Part shown: positions 24,632-32,945 of the stretch, one piece after another | Layout of the letters: the number at the start of each line of letters is the position of its first letter | Position numbering within the stretch: the first letter of the stretch is position 1 | Assembly (NCBI RefSeq): GCF_016863535.1 | Contig: NZ_BOPB01000012.1 | Span: 59,884 to 123,883, forward strand | DNA: 64,000 bases | Direction: 5' to 3' | Source of the DNA: Micromonospora lutea | GTDB taxonomy: Bacteria; Actinomycetota; Actinomycetes; Mycobacteriales; Micromonosporaceae | Made by a program: the position numbers and the translations under genes | Notes under the pieces: generated by a model | The model's database searches: none | What the model was told of the DNA's origin: nothing | What the model saw: the letters and a program-made list of their open reading frames with translations, nothing else

Positions 24632-26304
24632 ACGCCATGATCCTCGCCGTCGAGGCGGGCAACACCACCGCTCGGAACCTGACCATCGTCCTGTTCCTGG
24701 CCTTCGTGGCGGCCACTCTGGCGATCACCATCTGGGCCAGCCGGCAGACCAAGACCGCCACCGACTTCTACGCGGGCGGGCGGTCCTTCTCCGGCTTCCA
24801 GAACGGCATGGCGATCGGCGGCGACTACATGTCGGCCGCGTCCTTCCTCGGCATCGCCGGCATCATCGCGCTCTACGGCTACGACGGCTTCCTGTACTCC
24901 ATCGGGTTCCTGGTGGCCTGGTTGGTGGCCCTGCTGCTGGTCGCGGAGCTGCTGCGGAACTCGGGCCGGTACACGATGGCCGACGTGCTCGCGTTCCGGA
25001 TGCGTCAACGTCCGGTGCGGACGGCGGCGGCGGTATCCACGATCACCGTATCGATCTTCTACCTGCTGGCTCAGATGGTCGGCGCCGGGGCACTCGTGGC
25101 CCTGCTGCTCGGCATCCGTCCCGGCACCACCTTCCTCGGCATGGACGCGGACACCGCCAAGGTCGCAACCATCATCATGGTCGGCGCCCTCATGATCATC
25201 TACGTGACGGTGGGTGGCATGAAGGGCACCACGTACGTGCAGATCGTCAAGGCGTTCCTGCTCATGAGTGGCGCGCTGCTGATGACCCTGCTCGTGCTGG
25301 CAAAGTACAAGTTCAACCTGTCCTCGCTCCTCGGTGACGCGGCCGCGAGTTCCGGCCAGGGCACCGCGTTCCTGGAACCCGGGCTACGGTACGGCGTCGA
25401 GGTGGCCGGCAACGCGACACAGACCTTCTACAACAAGGTCGACCTGCTCTCCCTCGGCATCGCCCTGGTGCTCGGCACCGCCGGCCTGCCGCACATCCTG
25501 ATCCGCTTCTACACCGTCCCGACGGCGAAGGCGGCCCGCAAGAGCGTGCTCTGGGCGATCGGCATCATCGGCACCTTCTACCTGTTCACCCTGGCGCTCG
25601 GCTTCGGCGCGGCGGCGCTGGTCGGCGGCGACGCCATCCGGGAGCAGGACAAGGCCGGCAACACGGCGGCGCCACAGCTCGCCGAGGCACTCGGGATCGA
25701 CTTCTTCGGCGGTGACCTGGGTGGCGCAGCGCTGCTGGCGATCATCGCGGCGGTCGCCTTCGCCACCATCCTGGCGGTGGTCGCGGGGTTGACCCTGGCC
25801 TCGTCGTCCAGTCTGGCGCACGACTTCTACGCCAACGTCGTCAAGCGGGGCGCCGCGTCGGAACGGCAGGAGGTGAACGTCGCCCGGATCTCCGCGCTGG
25901 TGATCGGCGCGATCTCCATCGTACTGTCGATCTTCGCGCAGAACCTGAACGTGGCGTTCCTGGTGGCGCTGGCCTTCGCGGTGGCCGCCTCAGGCAACCT
26001 GCCGGCAATCCTCTACAGCCTGTTCTGGAAGCGCTTCAACACCTCCGGCGCGGTCTGGGCGATCTACGGCGGCCTGCTGGCAGCCGTCCTGCTGGTGTTC
26101 TTCTCGCCGGTGGTCTCCGGTGCCCCGACGGCGATGTTCCCCGATCACGACTGGCAGTGGTTCCCGCTGTCGAACCCGGGCATCCTCTCCATCCCCTTCG
26201 GTTTCCTCTGCGGCTACATCGGCACAGTGATCTCGAAGGAGAGCGACGAGGAGAAGTACGCCGAACTGGAGGTGCGTTCGCTCACCGGAGCGGGCGCGCA
26301 CTGA
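24628..26304 (+). CDS. Cation/acetate symporter ActP-like
   Basis: 558-residue Na+/solute symporter of the ActP branch, about 13 helices. Motifs: AIGGDYMSAASFLGIAGI, DGFLYSIGFLVAW, GGMKGTTYVQIVKAF, AGLPHILIRFYTVPTAKAARKS (first part AGLPHILIRFYTVP), and LASSSSLAHDFYANVVK. It imports acetate or another monocarboxylate; the second such module in this window. Coupled with the DUF485 gene by ATGA overlap. A palindromic repeat follows its stop codon. Confidence 0.94.
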   Translation: MNAMILAVEAGNTTARNLTIVLFLAFVAATLAITIWASRQTKTATDFYAGGRSFSGFQNGMAIGGDYMSAASFLGIAGIIALYGYDGFLYSIGFLVAWLVALLLVAELLRNSGRYTMADVLAFRMRQRPVRTAAAVSTITVSIFYLLAQMVGAGALVALLLGIRPGTTFLGMDADTAKVATIIMVGALMIIYVTVGGMKGTTYVQIVKAFLLMSGALLMTLLVLAKYKFNLSSLLGDAAASSGQGTAFLEPGLRYGVEVAGNATQTFYNKVDLLSLGIALVLGTAGLPHILIRFYTVPTAKAARKSVLWAIGIIGTFYLFTLALGFGAAALVGGDAIREQDKAGNTAAPQLAEALGIDFFGGDLGGAALLAIIAAVAFATILAVVAGLTLASSSSLAHDFYANVVKRGAASERQEVNVARISALVIGAISIVLSIFAQNLNVAFLVALAFAVAASGNLPAILYSLFWKRFNTSGAVWAIYGGLLAAVLLVFFSPVVSGAPTAMFPDHDWQWFPLSNPGILSIPFGFLCGYIGTVISKESDEEKYAELEVRSLTGAGAH

Positions 26305-26313
26305 CCGTCAGTT

Positions 26314-26368
26314 GTTAACAGGGGCCCCCTGTACCACGCGAGGCGTTAACAGGGGGCCCCTCCTTATA
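26314..26368. repeat. Double palindromic repeat (GTTAAC...GGGGCCCC type)
   Basis: Two similar palindromes in tandem: GTTAACAGGGGCCCCCTGT (26314-26332) and GTTAACAGGGGGCCCCTCC (26345-26363), separated by a spacer ending CGCGAGGC. A related unit with the same plan occurs at 36698-36749. It lies after actP and touches the -10 box of the next gene, so it may be the actP terminator as well as a dispersed element. Confidence 0.75.
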
Positions 26369-26379
26369 GGCTGACCGGC
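26367..26379 (+). promoter_or_regulatory. -10 box for the intein-containing epimerase gene
   Basis: TAGGCT (26367-26372) overlaps the end of the palindromic repeat and lies 7 nt before ATG 26380, as in a leaderless promoter. Confidence 0.5.
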
Positions 26380-28731
26380 ATGAAGGTTGAGCAGCGTTTC
26401 GGCCCTGGGCACCGCATCCTGGTCACCGGCGGCGCCGGCTTCGTCCCCTCGCACCTGGTGGACGTGTTGATCGAGCGCGGCTGCACAGTGGTCGCCGTCG
26501 ACAACTTCGTCACCGGGTCGAAGGAGAACGTCGCCCACCTGCTCGACACACCGAACTTCACCCTGGTGCAGGCCGACGTCTCCGACGGGCTGCCCGCCCA
26601 CCCGGCGTTGGCGGAACGGTTCGACGCGATCCTGCACATGGCCTCACCGGCCAGCCCCACCGACTTCGAGAAGCTGCCGGTGGAGATCCTGCGGGTCGGC
26701 TCGGTCGCCACCCTGCACCTGCTGGAACGGGCCGCCGCCGACGGCGCCCGGTTCCTGTTGGCGTCGACCTCCGAGGCGTACGGCGACCCGAAGGAGCATC
26801 CGCAGCGGGAGACCTACTGGGGCAACGTCAACCCGATCGGCGTACGCAGCGTCTACGACGAGGCCAAGCGCTTCTCCGAGGCCGCCACGATGGCGTACCG
26901 CCGCAGCCGGGGCGTGGACACCGCGATCGTACGCATCTTCAACTCCATCCTTGCCGACGAGATGGTGTTGTTCGATGACGGCAGCGAACTGCGCCATGAG
27001 CCGGTCCAGGCGCTTGCCGACCGAATCGGAACGTCGATGCCGCTTGACGGTTACACGGTTCCCGCCTTCGACGCGAACGGACGGGTCAGTGCCTCGGAAG
27101 CGACATGGCTGGTCGGACACCCCACCACCGCACCGTGTTTCCGAGTCACCACCAAGTACGGTCGCGCCCTCGCCGTGACGGGCGATCACAGCCTCTTCCG
27201 CCGGAACAGCGCAACTGGAGCGATCGAGCCCGTTCCCGTTCGCGACCTCAGGATCGGTGATCAGGTCGCGATCGCCTCCCGGGTCGAGATCACCGAACGG
27301 GATCGAAAGAACGCTTCGCTGCTGACCGTATTCGAGCAGAGCGGCACCGACTCGTGGAGTGTCGCCGTTTCCTGGGCGGGGCTGGGCCAACTGCTCCACG
27401 AGCGGCGACGTGAGATCGTGGATCTGATCGCGACACGACGCGGTGCCCGCGACCGGCGTTCGAGCTGGGGAACCCTGGCGCGCTGGAGGTCAGCCGAGGA
27501 CGCTCCGCTGGCGGTCATCGACGCGCTCGATATTCCGGTTTCCTCCGAGGCGACTGTCCGCCGATACGCCGCAGGTGCCCAGGCTCGGCTGCCCGTCCAG
27601 GTCGATCTCACCGACGATCTGCTCTGGCTGATGGGGCTCTACGTAGCCGAAGGATGCCTGGTCGACCAGCGGCCTAAGAACGCGTACCTCACCATCTCGT
27701 GTGACGACGAAACTCTGGACCGCGCGCAGGCGGTGATCGAAGCCAACCTTGGCCTGCATGTCGTGCGAGCTCGGAAGACCACGCAGCGAGGTCCCGCGTT
27801 GTACGTGCACAGTCAACTCCTTCTCGACCTCTGGCGGCATCTCGGCCTGGCCACGACCGAGAAGAGCATCCCGGGCTGGATCCTTGGCCTGCCGTTGTCC
27901 CGACTGAAATGGTTCCTGGAGGGGTACCGACAAGGTGACGGTGTCCATTCCGGCAAGAAGCTGGCCGAGGGGAACCGGCACGAGTTCTCAACCGTTTCGA
28001 CCCGGCTCAAGGACGACCTGGTGGTCGCCTTCGCACGGTTCGGCCTCCTGCCGTCGATCGGCCACTACGCATCGACCATGAAGAAGACGGGCGACCGGAA
28101 GTACCCGTTCTGGCGGCTCACCCTCTGCAACGTGTCGCCCTGGAGCCCTCTGGAGTGGGATCTCGGCGTCGAGCAGCGGATCACGGCCGACCGTCAGGGC
28201 GATCTGGTCTGGGCCGGGGTGACCGCCATCGAACCAGTGCAGGCCACTCCTCTGGTATACGACTTCTGTGTGCCCGGCAAGGAGAACTTCTGGGCCGGCA
28301 GCGCAGTGATGGCGCACAACACCTACGGGCCGAGGATGCGTCCGGACGACGGGCGGGCCATCCCCACCTTCATCTCCCAGGCGCTGCGCGGCGAGCCGAT
28401 CACCGTGCACGGCACCGGCAACCAGACCCGTTCCATCTGCTACGTCGCGGATCTGGTCCGGGGCATCCTGCTGCTGCTCGATTCCACCGAGAGCGGGCCG
28501 ATCAACTGCGGCACCGAGCACGAGATGAGCATGCGGGAGCTGGCCGAGACGATCGTGGCGCTCTGCGACAGCAAGTCCGAGGTGACGTACGTCACGCGTA
28601 GCGCGGACGACCCGGAGAAGCGCCGACCGGATCTCACCCTCGCCCGGGAACTGCTCGGCTACGAGCCGACCGTCGCTCCCGAGGAGGGGCTGCGGCGCAC
28701 GATCGAGCACTTCCGCGAGCGGCTGGGGTAG
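26380..28731 (+). CDS. UDP-glucuronate decarboxylase-like NAD-dependent epimerase interrupted by an intein
   Basis: 783-residue precursor. After removal of residues 189-647 the exteins form a 324-residue short-chain sugar-nucleotide enzyme: LVTGGAGFVPSH (NAD binding), HMASPASPTDF, SEAYGDPKEHP, catalytic YDEAKRFSE (YxxxK), then the spliced motif RIFN/TYGPRM, and RSICYVADLVRG and NCGTEHEMSMRELAE. This set matches UDP-glucuronate decarboxylases making UDP-xylose, although other 4,6-modifying epimerases cannot be ruled out. It precedes three LCP genes, consistent with a cell-envelope role. It has a TAGGCT box 7 nt before its ATG. Confidence 0.9.
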   Translation: MKVEQRFGPGHRILVTGGAGFVPSHLVDVLIERGCTVVAVDNFVTGSKENVAHLLDTPNFTLVQADVSDGLPAHPALAERFDAILHMASPASPTDFEKLPVEILRVGSVATLHLLERAAADGARFLLASTSEAYGDPKEHPQRETYWGNVNPIGVRSVYDEAKRFSEAATMAYRRSRGVDTAIVRIFNSILADEMVLFDDGSELRHEPVQALADRIGTSMPLDGYTVPAFDANGRVSASEATWLVGHPTTAPCFRVTTKYGRALAVTGDHSLFRRNSATGAIEPVPVRDLRIGDQVAIASRVEITERDRKNASLLTVFEQSGTDSWSVAVSWAGLGQLLHERRREIVDLIATRRGARDRRSSWGTLARWRSAEDAPLAVIDALDIPVSSEATVRRYAAGAQARLPVQVDLTDDLLWLMGLYVAEGCLVDQRPKNAYLTISCDDETLDRAQAVIEANLGLHVVRARKTTQRGPALYVHSQLLLDLWRHLGLATTEKSIPGWILGLPLSRLKWFLEGYRQGDGVHSGKKLAEGNRHEFSTVSTRLKDDLVVAFARFGLLPSIGHYASTMKKTGDRKYPFWRLTLCNVSPWSPLEWDLGVEQRITADRQGDLVWAGVTAIEPVQATPLVYDFCVPGKENFWAGSAVMAHNTYGPRMRPDDGRAIPTFISQALRGEPITVHGTGNQTRSICYVADLVRGILLLLDSTESGPINCGTEHEMSMRELAETIVALCDSKSEVTYVTRSADDPEKRRPDLTLARELLGYEPTVAPEEGLRRTIEHFRERLG
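26944..28320 (+). mobile_element. Intein with LAGLIDADG (DOD) homing endonuclease
   Basis: 459-residue in-frame insertion. Block A begins with nucleophile Ser1 (SILADEMVLF); block B is LAVTGDHSLF with T79 and H82; the endonuclease motifs are LLWLMGLYVAEG (226-237) and LKWFLEGYRQGDG (321-333); block F is VYDFCVPGKENFWAG; block G ends in AVMAHN with penultimate His and terminal Asn459, followed by extein Thr+1. All splicing residues are present. It interrupts the active-site-proximal RIFNTYGPRM of the epimerase between Asn and Thr. Codon third positions look less G/C-biased than in the exteins, suggesting transfer. Confidence 0.93.
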
Positions 28732-28787
28732 GCGACGCCGCGACACGGCACGGATTCGTGCTGAGGGCGGCACTGGCCCGGGCTGCG

Positions 28788-28800
28788 TACCCTGAGTTAC
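28788..28800 (+). promoter_or_regulatory. -10 box for the first LCP gene
   Basis: TACCCT (28788-28793), 7 nt before ATG 28801; no Shine-Dalgarno. Confidence 0.5.
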
Positions 28801-30018
28801 ATGTCAGCGACCAACGCCGCCCCCCTGCCGGCTCCCCACCTGCGCCGGGCCGGCCGTGCGGCCGTGCCGGGCCCGGGTCGCCGAGCCGGTCAACCGGCCG
28901 ACACCCTGGGGTACCCGGCGTACGACGACGAACCGGTCGCTCCCGGCGGTCCGCGCGGTCCGCGTGGGCCGGTGGGTCCAGGTGGACCCGGCGGTGGGGT
29001 TCCGCCGCGCCGGCGGCGTCCGCACTGGCGTCGCATCGCGCTGGTGGCGGGCGTGGCCGTGCTGGCGCTGGCCCTGATCTTCGGCACGGGTGCCTGGTTC
29101 TACGCCCGCAGCCTCGACAAGAACATGGCCCGCACCGACCCGTTCTCGGAGATCACCGGCGGCCGGCCGGCCAAGGCGGTCAACGGCGCGCTGAACATCC
29201 TGCTGGTGGGCACCGATTCACGGGACCCGGACGCGCCGATGGACCGGGCCGGTGAGTGGCGGGCCGACACGATCATCGTCATGCACATCCCCGCCGACCA
29301 CAAGCAGGCGTACCTCGTCTCCATCCCACGGGATCTGTACGTGCCGATTCCGGAAAGCGCCGGTGCCGGATGCGAGACGGGTCAACGACGCAAGATCAAC
29401 GCCGCCTTCGCATTCGGTGGGCTGCCGCTGGCGGTACGCACGGTCGAGTGCTTCACCGACGTACACATCGATCACGTGATGGCCATCGATTTCGCCGGGT
29501 TCAAGCAGGTCACCGATGCCCTCGGCGGGGTGGACCTGGAGGTCGAGCGGACCATCACCTCGATCCACAAGCCGTACCGCAAGTTCACCAAGGGCACCAA
29601 CCACATGAACGGCACCGAGGCCCTGGACTGGATTCGTCAGCGCAAGCAGTTCCCGGACGGCGACTTCGCCCGGATGCGCCACCAGCAGGATTTCCTCCGG
29701 GCACTGATGGACAAGGCGGCGAGCACGGGCACCCTGACCAACCCGAAGAAGCTCAACGCCTTCCTCAGGTCGGTCACCGACGCGGTCACCGTCGACCAGG
29801 GCTTCTCCCTCACCGACATGGCGGTGCAGTTCCGCAACCTGCGGGGCGAGAATCTGACCTTCGTCACCAGTCCCCACCTGGGCAGCCAGACCATCAACGG
29901 CGAGTCGGTGGTCGTCTCCGACCGGGAGAAGGCGCTGACCATGTACCGGGCGATGTCGGCGGACACGATGGCCGACTGGATGGCGGCCAACAAACCGTCG
30001 CCCACCGGAAACGGCTGA
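28801..30018 (+). CDS. LytR-CpsA-Psr (LCP) family protein 1
   Basis: 405-residue membrane-anchored phosphotransferase that attaches glycopolymers to peptidoglycan. The N-terminus (about 1-75) is Gly/Pro-rich with collagen-like GPRGPRGPVGPGGPGGG, followed by one helix (RIALVAGVAVLALALIFG) and the extracytoplasmic LCP domain: LLVGTDSRDPD, RADTIIVMHIP, YLVSIPRDLYV, catalytic-region RKINAAFAFGG, GGVDLEVERTITS, and LDWIRQRKQFPDGDFARMRHQ (shortened: FARMRHQQDF). First of three tandem LCP genes. Confidence 0.93.
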   Translation: MSATNAAPLPAPHLRRAGRAAVPGPGRRAGQPADTLGYPAYDDEPVAPGGPRGPRGPVGPGGPGGGVPPRRRRPHWRRIALVAGVAVLALALIFGTGAWFYARSLDKNMARTDPFSEITGGRPAKAVNGALNILLVGTDSRDPDAPMDRAGEWRADTIIVMHIPADHKQAYLVSIPRDLYVPIPESAGAGCETGQRRKINAAFAFGGLPLAVRTVECFTDVHIDHVMAIDFAGFKQVTDALGGVDLEVERTITSIHKPYRKFTKGTNHMNGTEALDWIRQRKQFPDGDFARMRHQQDFLRALMDKAASTGTLTNPKKLNAFLRSVTDAVTVDQGFSLTDMAVQFRNLRGENLTFVTSPHLGSQTINGESVVVSDREKALTMYRAMSADTMADWMAANKPSPTGNG

Positions 30019-30192
30019 TCACGGTCAGACGTCCAAGGCACGGTCGATCGTCTGGTTTGTTCTGCCCGATCGGCTATTTCAGCAGGATGTCGTGGTGAGG
30101 AACGTGAATTGGCCACCACATGACCTCGCCACCACGGAAACGCGAACGTAAAGTGTTCCCGCCCCTTCCTGCGAACACGAACTGGAGCACGC

Positions 30193-31380
30193 ATGCCGGT
30201 TCACAGCCCTTCTCTGCTTGAGCCGCCGCGCGCGTCCGCCACCCCACCCACCCGAGACCACGGGGATTCCGGCAAGTCGGGCAAGAAGCGCACCCGTCGC
30301 AAGGATCCGCTCTGGGCCCGACTCACCGTGATCTTCGGCGCCGCGCTGATGATGACCAGTGGTGTGGCGATCGTCGGCAGCAAGGCGGTGATCAGCCAGG
30401 CCACCGGCAGCATCTCCCAGCGCAACCTGCTCGGCGACGCGGGTAAGACCTCCGCGGAGGGCGGGGCCGACCTCAAGGGTCCGATCGACATGCTGCTGCT
30501 GGGCGTCGACGCTCGGGAGCGGTGGGCGGCCGACGACGTACGCGCGGACAGCATCATCGTGCTGCACATTCCGGCCACCCACGACCAGGCGTACCTGATC
30601 TCGATCCCCCGCGACACCGAGGCGCGGATCCCGCCCTTCCAGAAGACCGGTTACCGGGGCGGCGTCGGCAAGATCAACTCTGCGTTCCAGGCCGGCGCCC
30701 AGAACGGCGGCGGCTGGGAGGGCGGCGCCCAGTTGATGGCACAGACCATCAAGGAGATGACCGGGGTCAGCTTCGACGGTGCGGCCATCATCAACTTCGG
30801 CGGCTTCAAGAATGTGATCGACTCCCTGGGCTCGGTGCGCATCTGCCCGAAGCAGGACGTCAAGTCGATCCACATGTCGTACGTCGACGGTGAGCCGATG
30901 TGGAACGCGGACGCCAGGAAGACCGGCAAGCCGCGCACCCCGGTGGTGCACAAGAAGGGCTGCCAGGAGATGGAGGGCTGGGCGGCCCTGGACTTCTCCC
31001 GCCAGCGGTACGGCCTCAAGAACAGCGACTACGACCGCCAGCAGAACCAGCAGCAGCTGATCAAGGCGATGGCCAAGAAGGCCACCCAGAACGGCAGCCT
31101 CACCAACCCGGTGAAGTTGAACGAGCTGGTCAAGGCGGCCGGCAAGGCGTTCATCCTGGACACCGGCGGCGTCTCGATCGAGGATTTCGTGTTCACCATG
31201 CGCGGGGTCACCGGGAACGAACTGATCATGCTGAAGACCAACGGCGGCACCTACAACGCCAAGGGCAACGGCAACGAGGCCCTCAGCGAGCAGACCCTGG
31301 ACATGTTCCAGGCCGTCCGGAAGGACAAGCTCGCCGAGTTCGTCTTCTACAACCCCGAGGTGATCTCCTCCCGGAAGTGA
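30193..31380 (+). CDS. LytR-CpsA-Psr (LCP) family protein 2
   Basis: 395-residue paralogue of the previous gene. Basic N-terminus KKRTRRKDPLWARLTV, a membrane helix (IFGAALMMTSGVAIVGS), then the LCP domain with LLLGVDARERWAADDVR, DSIIVLHIPATHDQAYLISIP (shortened: DSIIVLHIPATH), IPRDTEARIPP, GKINSAFQAGA and LDFSRQRYGLKNSDYDR. Conserved Asp and Arg residues that bind the polyprenyl diphosphate are present. ATG 30193 has TGGAG six to seven bases upstream. A TAAAGT at 30149-30154 may be its -10. Confidence 0.93.
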   Translation: MPVHSPSLLEPPRASATPPTRDHGDSGKSGKKRTRRKDPLWARLTVIFGAALMMTSGVAIVGSKAVISQATGSISQRNLLGDAGKTSAEGGADLKGPIDMLLLGVDARERWAADDVRADSIIVLHIPATHDQAYLISIPRDTEARIPPFQKTGYRGGVGKINSAFQAGAQNGGGWEGGAQLMAQTIKEMTGVSFDGAAIINFGGFKNVIDSLGSVRICPKQDVKSIHMSYVDGEPMWNADARKTGKPRTPVVHKKGCQEMEGWAALDFSRQRYGLKNSDYDRQQNQQQLIKAMAKKATQNGSLTNPVKLNELVKAAGKAFILDTGGVSIEDFVFTMRGVTGNELIMLKTNGGTYNAKGNGNEALSEQTLDMFQAVRKDKLAEFVFYNPEVISSRK

Positions 31381-31436
31381 CCGGCAGGGGGCATCCCGTC
31401 AACCGAAACCACCATCGCCGGGAGTGACACTTCCGT

Positions 31437-31467
31437 AGCCTGATGTGAGTCGTACTCATATCAGGCT
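31437..31467. promoter_or_regulatory. 14-bp inverted repeat between LCP genes 2 and 3
   Basis: AGCCTGATGTGAGT (31437-31450) and ACTCATATCAGGCT (31454-31467) pair at 13 of 14 positions around a CGT loop. It could be the terminator of LCP 2, an operator, or an RNA hairpin just ahead of the GGGAGG RBS-like bases at 31471-31476. Confidence 0.55.
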
Positions 31468-31617
31468 CGCGGGAGGGACGTCACGGCCAGCAGGCGGCGT
31501 ACGGGCGATACGCGGTCACCGGGCAGGAGCACCCGGAAGCCGCGATGGCCCCGCGTACTGCTCGGCATCGGGCTGACGGCGATCCTGCTGGCCACGCTCA
31601 CCGCGGTCGGACTCCGG

Positions 31618-32520
31618 GTGCTCACCGACCGGTACGAGCGCACGATGAGCCGGGCGGAGCTGCTCGACCCGAGCGCCCGAGCGGACCGCACCGACCTGGA
31701 CGGCCCGCTCAACTACCTGCTCGTCGGCTCGGACCGGCGACCCGGTGACGCCGCCTCCGAGCAGCGCACCGACACCATCCTGATCGTGCACGTGCCCCCC
31801 GGGCTACGCGAGGGCTACCTGGTCTCGGTGCCGCGCGACCTGCTGGTGAACATCCCGCCGGGCGGCGGCTATCCGGGCGGCGAAGACAAGATCAACACAG
31901 CGTACGAGTACGGTGGGGGCGGCCAGCCGGGCGCGTACCTGCTCTCCGCCACCCTGGCCCGGCTCACCGGCATCCGTTTCGACGGCGCGGCCCTGGTCGA
32001 CTTCGCCGGTCTCCGGAACGTGATCGACCTGCTCGGCGGGGTCGACATGTGCGTACGCAACGAGGTGCGGTCGATCCACACCGACCGGGTCTTCCGGCCC
32101 GGCTGCCAGCGGATGGACGGCGCGCAGGCGCTGGACTACGTGCGCCAACGCTACGACCTGCCGGGCGGCGACTACGACCGGCAGACCCATCAGCAACAGT
32201 TGCTGGGTGCGATGCTGGAGCGGGCCGGTGAGACCCGGCTGCGCACCGACCCGGTACGGCTGCATCGGCTGATCGGGGCCGTCGGCAACTCGCTGACGGT
32301 GGACACGAACGGCGTGCCGGTGGAGGAACTCTTGCTCGCGCTGCACGGCCTGGCCACCGACGGGCTGCGGGGTGTGCAGGTGCCGTCCTACCCCCAGATG
32401 ATCGACCAGGTGTCCTACGTCCGGCTCGACAACGACAGTGACGGGCTGTTCCAGGCGGTGCGTGGCAGCCGGATGACGGACTGGGCCGACACCCATCCGC
32501 GCTGGGTGACCCGAATCTGA
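31618..32520 (+). CDS. LytR-CpsA-Psr (LCP) family protein 3, start codon uncertain
   Basis: From the first standard start (GTG 31618) the protein is 300 residues with an LCP domain: LLVGSDRRPGDAA, RTDTILIVHVPPG, YLVSVPRDLLV, DKINTAYEYGGGGQPG, GGVDMCVRNEVRSIH and LDYVRQRYDLPGGDYDR. However, the same frame is open from 31444 and encodes a basic stretch and the expected membrane anchor (LGIGLTAILLATLTAVGLRV) before GTG 31618, with GGGAGG at 31471-31476. No ATG, GTG or TTG lies in that frame; GTC at 31480 is in the position a GTG would occupy. The true start is therefore probably upstream, by rare initiation or through a base error. Confidence 0.85.
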   Translation: MLTDRYERTMSRAELLDPSARADRTDLDGPLNYLLVGSDRRPGDAASEQRTDTILIVHVPPGLREGYLVSVPRDLLVNIPPGGGYPGGEDKINTAYEYGGGGQPGAYLLSATLARLTGIRFDGAALVDFAGLRNVIDLLGGVDMCVRNEVRSIHTDRVFRPGCQRMDGAQALDYVRQRYDLPGGDYDRQTHQQQLLGAMLERAGETRLRTDPVRLHRLIGAVGNSLTVDTNGVPVEELLLALHGLATDGLRGVQVPSYPQMIDQVSYVRLDNDSDGLFQAVRGSRMTDWADTHPRWVTRI

Positions 32521-32585
32521 GACGGTCGAGGGCCGGTCCCGTGCGGCGTCGCTGTCCGGCTGCGGGCAACCGCGCGGCGGGGTTC

Positions 32586-32599
32586 TAGGCTTGGTACCC
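32586..32599 (+). promoter_or_regulatory. -10 box for the rhodanese gene
   Basis: TAGGCT (32586-32591), 8 nt before GTG 32600, in the gap after the third LCP gene. Confidence 0.5.
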
Positions 32600-32935
32600 G
32601 TGTTCGGACCTCAGATACCCACCGTGACCGTGCCCGAGATCAACGATGAGACGTACCTGCTCGACGTCCGGGAGGACGACGAGTGGGCCGCCGGTCACGC
32701 CCCCGGTGCCCATCACCTACCGATGATGGAGCTACCGGCCCGGCTGGCCGAGGTGCCGACGGACCGGGACGTGGCCGTCATCTGCCGCTCCGGCGGTCGC
32801 TCCGCCCAGGTCGTCGCGTATCTGCTGCGTAACGGCTGGGAGCAGGTGAGCAACGTCGCCGGCGGGATGGGCGACTGGGAGGCGGCCGGTCGGCCGGTGG
32901 TCGGCTCGGACGGTCAGCCCGGCCGGGTGCTGTAG
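32600..32935 (+). CDS. Rhodanese-like domain protein
   Basis: 111-residue single rhodanese domain, a sulfurtransferase-type fold. The active-site loop is CRSGGRSAQVVAYL with the catalytic cysteine in VAVICRSGGRS, preceded by YLLDVREDDEWAAGHAPGAHHLP (the DVREDDEW and GHAPGAHH motifs). Expected to handle persulfides, or act as a sulfur carrier. The next gene begins 10 bases after its stop and may be co-transcribed. Confidence 0.93.
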   Translation: MFGPQIPTVTVPEINDETYLLDVREDDEWAAGHAPGAHHLPMMELPARLAEVPTDRDVAVICRSGGRSAQVVAYLLRNGWEQVSNVAGGMGDWEAAGRPVVGSDGQPGRVL

Positions 32936-32945
32936 GACACGAGCC

